Positions 38,373 to 46,603 of a stretch of 64,000 bases of DNA are shown one piece after another. The stretch lies in assembly GCF_900129235.1 (NCBI RefSeq), contig NZ_FQUV01000006.1:62001-126000 (forward strand), in the 5' to 3' direction. This DNA comes from Litoreibacter ascidiaceicola (GTDB lineage: Bacteria; Pseudomonadota; Alphaproteobacteria; Rhodobacterales; Rhodobacteraceae). Position 1 is the first letter of the stretch, and each line of letters starts with the position of its first letter. Position numbers and translations under genes: made by a program. Below the pieces are notes generated by a model, which saw only the letters and a program-made list of their open reading frames with translations, did no database searches and had not been told where the DNA came from.

Positions 38373-38397
38373 CCAGCCCCACATATTGCAGGGCTGG
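38373..38397 (-). terminator. Stem-loop between dctP and dctQ
   Basis: Inverted repeat CCAGCCC (38373-38379) and GGGCTGG (38391-38397), eleven-base loop, followed on the minus strand by TGCACTTTTCCC. It lies just after dctP and before dctQ, where a partial terminator or mRNA-protecting hairpin would give more binding protein than permease. Confidence 0.5.
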
Positions 38398-38408
38398 CTA
38401 TGCGTTAC

Positions 38409-39395
38409 TTAATTGGCGTTATAGGCATCAATGATTGCCTGACCGTCGGCACCAGCCGTTGCCAGCCATTCTTCGGTCATTTTTGCGCCAATCGCTTCCA
38501 GTTCGGCAAGGAACTCGGGTCCCGCATCGGTTACCGTCATGCCGTTTTTGGCCAGCTCTTCAAAGTAGAAGTCGGACAATTCCGCCGATTTCGCAGCACA
38601 TGATGCGGCGGTCTCGTCGGCAGCTTTTTGCACGCCAGCTTTGACATCATCGTCAAGGCCTTCCCATGCTTGGGTGTTCACCATCACATAGTTGCGTGGC
38701 AGCCATGCGTTCACTTTGTAGTAATGGCTTAGATGCTCCCAAACCTTGCGGTCATATCCGGTAGAGCCAGACGAGATGAACGCCGAGGCGACACCCGTGG
38801 CCAAGGCCTGACTCAGTTCAGCCGCCTCGATCTGCACAGGGATCATTCCAAGCTCTTCGGCAAAGGTCGCGGTTGCGGAGTTGTAGGACCGGAACTTGAT
38901 CCCTTGGGTGTCAGCCGACGATTTCACTTCCTTGTTGAAGTAGAACCCCTGTCCCGGCCATGGGCAGGTATACAATGCCACCAAATTCAGATCGGCAAGC
39001 TGAGCGTTCACGGTGTCTTTGGCCGCATCCCAAAGGCGGGCATTGTCTTCGTAGCTTGTGGCAATGAAGGGCAGGTTATCCCAACCCAGCAGCGGGGCTT
39101 CGTTGGCATGGGCCGACATGAAACGCTCGCCAATCGGAACCTGACCCGTCTGGATCGCACGCTTGATGTCACCACCGCCGAACAGCGAGCCGCCCGCGTG
39201 CACAGTTATGTCGATTGCGCCATTGGTATACTCACGCACCTTGTCCGCGAAGATAACACCATGCTCGGAATGAAAGTTCGTGGACGCATAAGCCATCGGC
39301 ATATCCCAAGATTGGGCATGGCCGTCAGCCATAGCCGTACTTGCCGCCAATACGCCGAAAACACTGGCGCAGGTTGTCTTCATAATCGTTTTCAT
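38409..39395 (-). CDS. dctP: TRAP transporter substrate-binding protein
   Basis: Periplasmic binding protein of 328 residues with a signal peptide cleaved near residue 23 (STAMADGHA). DctP-family features include the conserved Arg segment GIKFRSYNSATATFAEELGMIPV, which holds the carboxylate of the substrate. It is first in the TRAP operon after dadA. The substrate is unknown; neighbours suggest an amino acid or hydroxy acid. Confidence 0.9.
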   Translation of the reverse strand: MKTIMKTTCASVFGVLAASTAMADGHAQSWDMPMAYASTNFHSEHGVIFADKVREYTNGAIDITVHAGGSLFGGGDIKRAIQTGQVPIGERFMSAHANEAPLLGWDNLPFIATSYEDNARLWDAAKDTVNAQLADLNLVALYTCPWPGQGFYFNKEVKSSADTQGIKFRSYNSATATFAEELGMIPVQIEAAELSQALATGVASAFISSGSTGYDRKVWEHLSHYYKVNAWLPRNYVMVNTQAWEGLDDDVKAGVQKAADETAASCAAKSAELSDFYFEELAKNGMTVTDAGPEFLAELEAIGAKMTEEWLATAGADGQAIIDAYNAN

Positions 39396-39421
39396 AGCTG
39401 TCCTCCCAGACGATCTTGCAC

Positions 39422-40663
39422 TTAACGTGCTGAATGTTTCATCGGATCAAACGGTGCCAAATCTATGTTGGGCTTCTTTCCGTCAATCAGATCAGCGATG
39501 ATCCGACCCGTTTTGGGGCCACCTGTCAAGCCGACGTGCTGATGGCCGAAAGCGCTGAAGCTTCGTGCTGACGGGTCATTCGCCCCGATTAGCGGCAGGC
39601 TGTCGGCAGGGGCAGGGCGGTGCCCCATCCACTCTATGACCTCGTCATACCGCAGGTTGGGCAGCAACTCTGCCACCTGTCGCCGAAGCAAATTGAACGG
39701 CGCACGGCTTGGCCCTTTCTCCAGCCCGCCGAACTCGACCACACCCGCAGCCCGCAACCGGCCATCCATGGGTGTGATGACGAACTTACCGCTGGCAACC
39801 ATCATCGGAGATTTCGGCATCTGAGACGGATTGGTCAGTTCGATATGATACCCGCGCTCGCTTTCAAACGGGACCTTGACGCCAAGCTTATGCGCAATCG
39901 CCTTCGACCATGGCCCCATGGCAAAAACGATATGGTCCGCCGACATGTCGCCATCGGCGGTGTTGAGAGCCGAAATCTCGCCATCAACCACCTCGACATC
40001 CTTCACCTCACAAATGTGTAGCGAGCCACCTTGCGACACAAAGTGATCCGCGAGTGCTTTCACATATTTGCCGGGATCAGAAATGCGTCCGTGATTTTTG
40101 CACCGTACTACCGTCTCGAACGCAGTGCCGAAGATCGGATCATAATTTACGTAAGTCGCGCCATCCACGACCTCGTAGTCGTACCCAGCAGCTTTCCGCT
40201 TTTCCCAACCATAGCTATCGGCGTCATAGGCGGCCTTGGTCGCGTAACCAAAACAGTAGTCTTCCGCACCGATAAAGGCCTCGGCCCCGGTGCCTGCTGC
40301 CAGGCTTCGGTGCTGCTCGACGCTATCATGCAGCAGAGTTGCCATCGCGTTGGCATAGTAATCCACATGCACATCGGTGGCATAGCCCAGATAGCGCGCA
40401 AGGAAGGGCAGCAACTTCGGCAGATAGGACCACTTCAAAAACAGCGGCGCGTTCGGGCTCAACAGCATTCCCGGTGCCCGTTTCAAGAGACCCGGAGTCG
40501 TCACCGGAACCACGGCTCCGGCGGCAAGTACTCCTGCATTCCCATGGCTCGTCCCGCTTGCCGGACCTGCTTTGTCGACGATGGTGACGTCATGCCCGCT
40601 GCGTTGCAGCCATATTGCACATGACACACCAACAATCCCCGCCCCGACTACAATGACCCGCAT
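39422..40663 (-). CDS. FAD-dependent D-amino-acid dehydrogenase-like (DadA family)
   Basis: Flavoenzyme of 413 residues with the N-terminal dinucleotide motif VVGAGIVGVSCAIWL (residues 4-18) and the DadA C-terminal segment GHQHVGLTGGPKTGRIIADLI. It probably oxidises a D-amino acid or D-hydroxyproline to the imino/keto acid, passing electrons to the respiratory chain. ATG at 40663 follows GGTGAAG; the longer frame to 40768 is not needed. Gene symbol withheld because several DadA-like paralogues exist in such genomes. Confidence 0.85.
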   Translation of the reverse strand: MRVIVVGAGIVGVSCAIWLQRSGHDVTIVDKAGPASGTSHGNAGVLAAGAVVPVTTPGLLKRAPGMLLSPNAPLFLKWSYLPKLLPFLARYLGYATDVHVDYYANAMATLLHDSVEQHRSLAAGTGAEAFIGAEDYCFGYATKAAYDADSYGWEKRKAAGYDYEVVDGATYVNYDPIFGTAFETVVRCKNHGRISDPGKYVKALADHFVSQGGSLHICEVKDVEVVDGEISALNTADGDMSADHIVFAMGPWSKAIAHKLGVKVPFESERGYHIELTNPSQMPKSPMMVASGKFVITPMDGRLRAAGVVEFGGLEKGPSRAPFNLLRRQVAELLPNLRYDEVIEWMGHRPAPADSLPLIGANDPSARSFSAFGHQHVGLTGGPKTGRIIADLIDGKKPNIDLAPFDPMKHSAR

Positions 40664-40787
40664 TTCTTCACCATTCTGTTTGCTGCTTTTTGTGTCCCAC
40701 AGCGAACTCTTGAAAGGAAGACTGTCTTTTGCCCCCATGGCATAACACGCAAGTTTGGGTATCATCACCGATTAGAAGCATCCTGCT

Positions 40788-41726
40788 ATGGAAGGAACAG
40801 CATTGCTGACTGTCTTACGCGCTTTGGCGCATCATGGTCGGTATGCTTTGGTAGCAGGGCTTTTGGCCGGATTCTTGCTGCCGGATCTGGCCGCAAGGTT
40901 GAAGCCGTGGTTGCCGCAACTGGTGGTTCTTTTGCTATTTCTGACAGCGATTAGGATCGGGCCCGCCGGCGCATTGAAGGGCCTGTCGAACATCCGGCCA
41001 ACGCTGTTTGTGGTGCTAACCTTCCAGCTGGCGCTTCCGCTCGCAGCGCTTGCCGTTTCGCATCTGCTTGGGGTGTCGCACTCCCCATACGTGTTGGCAT
41101 TGGTTCTGGTTCTAGCGGCCCCGGCCCTAAGCGGCAGTCCAAACCTGTCGATCATGCTGGGGGCTGATCCAGAACCCGCCTTCCGCTTGCTGGTTCTGGG
41201 CACAGCCCTGCTACCGATCACGATGCTGCCCGTCTTCTGGCTGCTGCCCCAATTGGGTGACCTCCAATCAGCCATCATTGGCGCCGCCCGTATGCTTGGC
41301 GCAATCGGCGTGGCAATCTCTTTGGGGTTTGCTCTTCGCTTGTTTGCGCTTCCAAATCCAAGCAAGGAGCAAACCGAAGCCTTTGACGGCGCCATGACTG
41401 TGGCCTTGTTTGTCATCGTGATTGGCTTGATGGCCGCCCTGCGCCCCGCATTTGAGAAATCACCGTCAGAGGTGTTGGGTTGGATGCTGCTCGCTTTCGC
41501 AGTCAATATTGGCATGCAGTTTCTAACATTCCTGGTGCTCGGCCGTTTGGGTTGGGACACCGAAATCGTGCCGTTCTCGATCGTATCCGGCAACAGAAAC
41601 GTCGCCATTTTCCTTGTGGCAATGTCGCCGGAAGCAGCCGAGCCCCTGCTGATCTTCTTGGGCTGCTATCAAGTGCCGATGTACTTGACCCCGATCCTGA
41701 CACGCGCGTTCTACCGCAAGGTTTGA
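40788..41726 (+). CDS. BASS-family (bile acid:Na+ symporter-like) transporter
   Basis: Inner-membrane protein of 312 residues with nine or ten helices and the crossover-type motif IVSGNRNVAIFLVA late in the chain, typical of the BASS superfamily. Substrate unknown. Divergent from dadA, 124 bases apart, so the gap must hold both promoters; none was clearly identified. Ribosome site weak. Confidence 0.75.
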   Translation: MEGTALLTVLRALAHHGRYALVAGLLAGFLLPDLAARLKPWLPQLVVLLLFLTAIRIGPAGALKGLSNIRPTLFVVLTFQLALPLAALAVSHLLGVSHSPYVLALVLVLAAPALSGSPNLSIMLGADPEPAFRLLVLGTALLPITMLPVFWLLPQLGDLQSAIIGAARMLGAIGVAISLGFALRLFALPNPSKEQTEAFDGAMTVALFVIVIGLMAALRPAFEKSPSEVLGWMLLAFAVNIGMQFLTFLVLGRLGWDTEIVPFSIVSGNRNVAIFLVAMSPEAAEPLLIFLGCYQVPMYLTPILTRAFYRKV

Positions 41727-41813
41727 GGTTGCCAACCCGATAGACGTCGCCGTTATTGAATATCGAACCCAAAGCGCTTATTCCGCTGGGGGAACTTCAA
41801 GGGAGCCTCACGC

Positions 41814-42425
41814 GTGGCCAATTTTCTGCACCAAGGCGACCTGCCTGACGATCTAGACCTCGGCTCAATTGTAGCCATTGATTGCGAAACGATGGGCTTG
41901 AACCCGCACCGTGACAGGCTGTGTGTTGTGCAACTGTCTGGTGGTGACGGAAATGCGCATCTGGTCCAAATTGCCATCGGCCAGTCGGAAGCCCCAAATC
42001 TGTGTCGCATGCTTGAAGACACCAACGTGTTGAAACTGTTTCACTTTGGCCGTTTTGACATCGCCGCGATGTATAAAGCGTTCGGCGCACTCACTGCACC
42101 CGTCTATTGCACCAAAATCGCCTCCAAACTGGTGCGCACTTACACCGACCGTCATGGCTTGAAGAACCTGCTGCAAGAGCTTTTGAACGTCGACGTTTCC
42201 AAACAGCAACAATCCAGCGACTGGGGCGCGCCTGAGCTTACGAAAGCGCAGCACGACTACGCCGCATCAGACGTTTTGCACCTGCACCAGCTAAGAACAG
42301 AGCTGAACCGGATGCTGGAGCGTGAAGGTCGCATGGAATTGGCGCAGAACTGCTTCGACTTCCTACCGACCCGCGCTCGGCTGGATTTGGCCGGCTGGCC
42401 TGAAATTGACATCTTCGCGCACTAG
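41814..42425 (+). CDS. nrnC: NrnC-like 3'-5' exoribonuclease (RNase D fold)
   Basis: A 203-residue DEDDy exonuclease consisting only of the RNase D catalytic domain: Asp and Glu in IVAIDCETMGL, Asp in HFGRFDIAAM, and Tyr/Asp in YAASDVLHL. The absence of an HRDC domain and the short length match the alphaproteobacterial nano-RNase NrnC, which degrades dinucleotides such as pGpG, the final product of c-di-GMP turnover. GTG start at 41814 after GGGAG. It precedes kdsD by 9 bases. Confidence 0.87.
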   Translation: MANFLHQGDLPDDLDLGSIVAIDCETMGLNPHRDRLCVVQLSGGDGNAHLVQIAIGQSEAPNLCRMLEDTNVLKLFHFGRFDIAAMYKAFGALTAPVYCTKIASKLVRTYTDRHGLKNLLQELLNVDVSKQQQSSDWGAPELTKAQHDYAASDVLHLHQLRTELNRMLEREGRMELAQNCFDFLPTRARLDLAGWPEIDIFAH

Positions 42426-42434
42426 ATAAAGTAG

Positions 42435-43412
42435 ATGGAAAACAAAACCTCACCCGAGACGTTTCTGAAAATTGGCCGCCGTGTCATTGCCCGCGAAGCA
42501 GCGGCGCTGGAGCTTCTGGCAGATAGCTTGAACGACAGCTTCGCCGACGCCGTAGAGCTGATGCTCGGGGCCACCGGACGCGTGATCATCTGCGGTATGG
42601 GGAAATCCGGTCACGTTGCCCGCAAAATTGCGGCGACCTTGGCTTCGACCGGAACACCTGCACATTTTGTCCACCCTGCGGAGGCCAGCCATGGTGATCT
42701 GGGCATGATGGCTCAAGGTGACGTGGCCCTGATCCTGTCCAACTCCGGTGAGACGCCGGAGCTTGCGGATGTGATCGCCTATACCCGCCGTTTCAGCATT
42801 CCAATGATCGGCGTCGCGAGCCGCGCCGAAAGCACCTTGATAAAGCAAAGCGACGTTGCACTGATTTTGCCCAAAGCCGAAGAAGCCTGCGACACCGGCG
42901 TTGTACCGACAACATCGACCACCATGACTTTGGCCTTGGGTGACGCGCTGGCCATCGCGTTGATGGAGCATCGTCGGTTCACCCCTGAAAACTTCCGTGA
43001 TTTTCACCCCGGTGGAAAGCTTGGCGCGCGTCTGTCCAAGGTGTCAGATTTGATGCATTCCGGCGAAGAGCTTCCGCTTATCGCCATGGACTCCCCAATG
43101 TCGGACGTGCTGATCGCCATTAGCCAAAAAGGGTTTGGTGTGGTGGGCGTGGTCACAGCTGAGGGCGACCTAGCGGGCATCATCACCGATGGTGACTTGC
43201 GGCGTCATATGAAGGGGCTGCTCGACATGACAGCAGCCGAAGTTATGACCGCCAACCCGAAAACCATCGCGCCAGACGCATTGGCTGAAAAAGCCGTCGC
43301 AAATATGAATGAGCGCAAGATCACCTGCCTGTTTGTAACTGCGGCGGGCAATGGCGGCGCACCACTGGGCATCTTGCACATTCACGATTGCTTGCGCGCT
43401 GGCGTCGCCTGA
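42435..43412 (+). CDS. kdsD: Arabinose-5-phosphate isomerase
   Basis: Converts ribulose 5-phosphate to arabinose 5-phosphate, the first step to Kdo of lipopolysaccharide. The 325-residue protein has an N-terminal SIS domain (motifs CGMGKSGHVARKIAATLASTGTP, with catalytic His in the following HPAEASHGD) and two C-terminal CBS domains (about residues 210-320), as in KdsD/KpsF. Gene order before lptC supports the LPS role. Confidence 0.93.
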   Translation: MENKTSPETFLKIGRRVIAREAAALELLADSLNDSFADAVELMLGATGRVIICGMGKSGHVARKIAATLASTGTPAHFVHPAEASHGDLGMMAQGDVALILSNSGETPELADVIAYTRRFSIPMIGVASRAESTLIKQSDVALILPKAEEACDTGVVPTTSTTMTLALGDALAIALMEHRRFTPENFRDFHPGGKLGARLSKVSDLMHSGEELPLIAMDSPMSDVLIAISQKGFGVVGVVTAEGDLAGIITDGDLRRHMKGLLDMTAAEVMTANPKTIAPDALAEKAVANMNERKITCLFVTAAGNGGAPLGILHIHDCLRAGVA

Positions 43413-43415
43413 CGC

Positions 43416-44015
43416 ATGGCCCGTGTTGACAACAGGTACTCTCGCTTCGTGCAGTGGGCGAAGATCATCTTCCCCTTGGTGGCACTTGGCCTGTTGTCGA
43501 CAATGTTCCTCTTTTCGCGCAATCTAGACCCGTCGGACGCCATCCCCTTTGCAGAGATTGACGTTGAGAAAATCGCACGCGAACAGCAACTGACCGCCCC
43601 GCGTTTTTCAGGCACGACCAGCGATGGGTCTGCCATTGTTGTCGATGCTGAGCGCGCTGTTCCCGATTTGACTGATCTGCGTCGCTTGACCATCAGCAAA
43701 GTCGTCGCGCGGATCGAATCTATCAGCGGCCCATCTTACGGCATCATCGCAAATTCCGCAGTGTATGACGGTACCGTCAACACGCTCGATCTAGAAGGCG
43801 ATGTGCGCCTATCCACCTCCACCGGATACAAGCTTGAAACGAATAAGTTGGTCGCAAATCTGGTCGCAACTGAAATCACCGCGCCCAACACTGTGACTGG
43901 ACGCGCGCCAGCCGGTGTTCTGCAAGCCGGCTCAATGGCGCTTACTACCGACGGCACTACACAGGTTCTTGTTTTCAAGAATGGCGTGAAGCTGGTATAC
44001 GATCCGAAAGAGTAG
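43416..44015 (+). CDS. lptC: LPS export protein LptC
   Basis: Bitopic inner-membrane protein of 199 residues: one N-terminal helix (about 15-35) and a periplasmic beta-jellyroll that passes lipopolysaccharide from LptB2FG to LptA. Sequence conservation of LptC is low; the call rests on topology and position between kdsD and lptA. Starts three bases after the kdsD stop. Confidence 0.85.
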   Translation: MARVDNRYSRFVQWAKIIFPLVALGLLSTMFLFSRNLDPSDAIPFAEIDVEKIAREQQLTAPRFSGTTSDGSAIVVDAERAVPDLTDLRRLTISKVVARIESISGPSYGIIANSAVYDGTVNTLDLEGDVRLSTSTGYKLETNKLVANLVATEITAPNTVTGRAPAGVLQAGSMALTTDGTTQVLVFKNGVKLVYDPKE

Positions 44016-44024
44016 AGGGTGACC

Positions 44025-44537
44025 ATGACTGTTATTTCCAGAATTGCTGCTGCAACGACGCTTGCCCTCTTCTTGATTGCCGGATCGGCTCACGCCCAAG
44101 GGGCTTCGGTAGCCTTTGGCGGGCTAAAACATGACGCCTCTCAACCTGTCGAAATCACTGCGGATGAATTGACCGTTGATCAGGCAACGGGAAGCGCGGT
44201 TTTCACCGGAAATGTCGTCGCTGGCCAAGGCGAAATGCGCCTGAGCGCTGGTCGCGTGCAGGTGCAATATGCAACCGAAAACGGGCAAGCCACGGGACGG
44301 ATCGACCAATTGGTCGCGACTGGCAACGTTACGCTGGTGAACGGCGCAGAGGCAGCAGAAGCAGAGAAAGCCGTCTATTCCGTTGGCGGTTCACAAATCG
44401 TGATGACGGGGAATGTGATCCTGACCCAAGGCATCAATGCCTTGTCAGGTGAAAAGCTCACCGTTGATCTAACATCCGGTTCCGGCCGCATGGAAGGCCG
44501 CGTGCGGACGATCTTTCAAACCGGCGGCAACAAATGA
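44025..44537 (+). CDS. lptA: LPS transport periplasmic protein LptA
   Basis: Exported protein of 170 residues with a signal peptide cleaved after AHA (about residue 25) and an OstA/LptA beta-jellyroll (motif EITADELTVDQATGSAVFTGNV). It forms the periplasmic bridge of the Lpt system. The ATG at 44025 follows AGAGGG; a GTG at 44019 is less likely. The stop overlaps lptB by 4 bases. Confidence 0.9.
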   Translation: MTVISRIAAATTLALFLIAGSAHAQGASVAFGGLKHDASQPVEITADELTVDQATGSAVFTGNVVAGQGEMRLSAGRVQVQYATENGQATGRIDQLVATGNVTLVNGAEAAEAEKAVYSVGGSQIVMTGNVILTQGINALSGEKLTVDLTSGSGRMEGRVRTIFQTGGNK

Positions 44538-45295
44538 GCGACGGGTCGAGCCTTAGCGTTCAAGACGGCTCATCTGGGCTGAAGGTTCTGGGGTTACGCA
44601 AAAACTACAAGCGTCGCCCTGTTATTCGCGACGTCTCGATGGAGTTGGCCCGCGGCGAGGTCGTCGCACTCCTAGGACCGAACGGTTCTGGCAAAACGAC
44701 CTGTTTCTACTCGATCGCAGGGCTGGTAACGCCAGAGGCAGGCACGGTGACTATCGACGGGAGAGACGTCACATTGCTGCCGATGTACCGGCGCGCAAAA
44801 CTTGGTATCGGGTATCTTCCGCAAGAAATGTCTATCTTTCGCGGCCTGAGTGTCGAGGATAACATTTTGGCGATTTTGGAAATCGCCATAAAAGACCGGA
44901 CTAAACGTCGGGAACGACTGGAGGAATTGCTGAACGAATTCTCCATTGGGCACCTTCGTCGCGCACCTGCTTTGTCCCTGTCCGGTGGCGAACGACGGCG
45001 CGCGGAAATCGCGCGGTGCCTTGCCGCTGATCCGAAATACCTGCTTTTGGACGAGCCTTTTGCAGGCGTTGACCCGATTGCCGTTGGTGAAATTCGTGGA
45101 CTTGTCGCTGATCTCAAGAAACGCGGTATTGGCGTGCTGATCACAGACCACAACGTGCGCGAAACGCTCGAGATCGTGGATCGTGCTTATATTTTGCACG
45201 ACGGCCATGTGCTGATGAGCGGGACCACCGATGAGGTCGTCAAAGACGAGAACGTGCGTCGGGTTTATCTTGGGCAGAATTTCCGGATTAGTTAA
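44534..45295 (+). CDS. lptB: LPS export ABC ATPase LptB
   Basis: ATPase of the Lpt exporter, 253 residues, with Walker A GPNGSGKTT (about residues 49-57), signature LSGGERRRAEIARCL, and Walker B LLLDEPFAGVDP. The first 17 residues are an extra, polar extension compared with E. coli LptB. In many proteobacteria rpoN follows here; it is absent in this window. Confidence 0.95.
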   Translation: MSDGSSLSVQDGSSGLKVLGLRKNYKRRPVIRDVSMELARGEVVALLGPNGSGKTTCFYSIAGLVTPEAGTVTIDGRDVTLLPMYRRAKLGIGYLPQEMSIFRGLSVEDNILAILEIAIKDRTKRRERLEELLNEFSIGHLRRAPALSLSGGERRRAEIARCLAADPKYLLLDEPFAGVDPIAVGEIRGLVADLKKRGIGVLITDHNVRETLEIVDRAYILHDGHVLMSGTTDEVVKDENVRRVYLGQNFRIS

Positions 45296-45532
45296 ACCTT
45301 TCAGGACCCAAAAACCCAACTTCCCAATCAATCTGGTTGACACAGGGCCCCCGCTCGTCGCCAAATGGGGTCAATGAGTGATCGACGGCCCCAGGCTTTG
45401 GTCTTGCCTTGCGCAAACCTCGAAACGGACACGTCCCGCACCCTCGGGCGATACCAGACACTCAATCCAAATCCGGCCACGAATTCCAATTTTTGGTCGG
45501 TAATTTCCCCTATAGATCAATAAGGAGACGCC

Positions 45533-46105
45533 ATGCGGTACCAGATCACGGGCAAACAAATTGACATTGGCGAAGCGCTTCAGACTCACGTCAGAACCGA
45601 ACTGGGTAGCATACTCGAAAAATATGCAGGGCGACCCACTGATGCGACTGTCATCTTCTCCAAGAACGCCCACGAATATGTCTGTGAAGCTATTGTTCAC
45701 CTCAGCACTGGGCTCACCACCCAAGCACGTGGCCATAGCACCGAAATCTACGCTGCCTTTGATTCCTGCGGCGAGAAAATGGACAAGCAACTGCGTCGCT
45801 ACAAGCGCCGTCTGAAGGACCATCACAAGGATCGATCACAACCAGTTGAACTCTCGGGCGCATCCTCCTATATCCTTGCCGCAAGCGGGGGGTCGGACGA
45901 CTCAGAACCCGAAAACCTGCAACCAATCATCGTTGCGGAAATGGAAACCAACATCCCTTCGCTATCGGTCGGGGAGGCCGTGATGCAGATGGAAATTGCG
46001 GGCGCACCTGTGCTAGTATTCCGCAATGAAGGAAATAAGAACGTCAACGTCGTGTATCAGCGCGAGGATGGCAATATCGGCTGGATTGACCCCGCAAGCA
46101 GCTAA
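45533..46105 (+). CDS. hpf: Ribosome hibernation promoting factor, long form
   Basis: A 190-residue long-type HPF: N-terminal sigma54-modulation/S30AE domain (residues 1-100, start MRYQITGKQIDIGEALQTHV) and a C-terminal dimerisation domain (about 130-190, motif EAVMQMEIAGAPVLVFRN). It binds 70S ribosomes and joins them as 100S dimers during starvation. ATAAGGAG ribosome site precedes the ATG. The 237-base gap upstream has no clear gene. Confidence 0.93.
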   Translation: MRYQITGKQIDIGEALQTHVRTELGSILEKYAGRPTDATVIFSKNAHEYVCEAIVHLSTGLTTQARGHSTEIYAAFDSCGEKMDKQLRRYKRRLKDHHKDRSQPVELSGASSYILAASGGSDDSEPENLQPIIVAEMETNIPSLSVGEAVMQMEIAGAPVLVFRNEGNKNVNVVYQREDGNIGWIDPASS

Positions 46106-46138
46106 AAGGCCTTAACGGCCACGTTCAGAGAGCAGGCC

Positions 46139-46603
46139 ATGCAGATCTCGGAAATCCTGACCCAGTCGGCTGTAAAAGCCGTTTCGTCGGTCACCAGCAA
46201 GAAACGTCTCTTTCAGGAGATTTCCGAGATTGCGCACTCCGCGCATGGCATACCAACAGGCGTTTCACTGGAAGCGCTCTTAGAACGCGAATCCCTTGGC
46301 CCGACGGGTGTGGGCCATGGGGTCGCCCTACCGCACGCTCGCGTCAAAGACCTTGATCACGTCGTGGCTGTATTTTTGCGCGTTGAGCGGCCACTGGACT
46401 TCGATGCGGCTGACCGGCATCCGGTTGATTTGTTCTTTGCGCTTTTTGCACCGGAATCCGCGGGCGTTGATCACCTCAAGGCGCTGGCACTGGTGTCCCG
46501 GACGATGCGCAACAACGATGTGTGCACCAAACTGCGGGCAAACACCGATCCGACCTCACTTCATGCGATTTTGACCGAGGCACAGGAATCGAAAGCGGCT
46601 TAG
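46139..46603 (+). CDS. ptsN: PTS-Ntr EIIA protein
   Basis: A 154-residue EIIA of the nitrogen-related phosphotransferase system, with phospho-acceptor His66 in GVALPHARV. It acts in regulation and not in sugar uptake, typically of potassium and nitrogen metabolism. Follows hpf by 33 bases, the usual order. Its stop overlaps the convergent sulfotransferase gene by three bases, with no terminator between. Confidence 0.93.
   Translation: MQISEILTQSAVKAVSSVTSKKRLFQEISEIAHSAHGIPTGVSLEALLERESLGPTGVGHGVALPHARVKDLDHVVAVFLRVERPLDFDAADRHPVDLFFALFAPESAGVDHLKALALVSRTMRNNDVCTKLRANTDPTSLHAILTEAQESKAA

Noticed and set aside
45337-45365. TTGACA as the hpf promoter
   Set aside because: The -35 hexamer is perfect, but no acceptable -10 lies 16-18 bases away.
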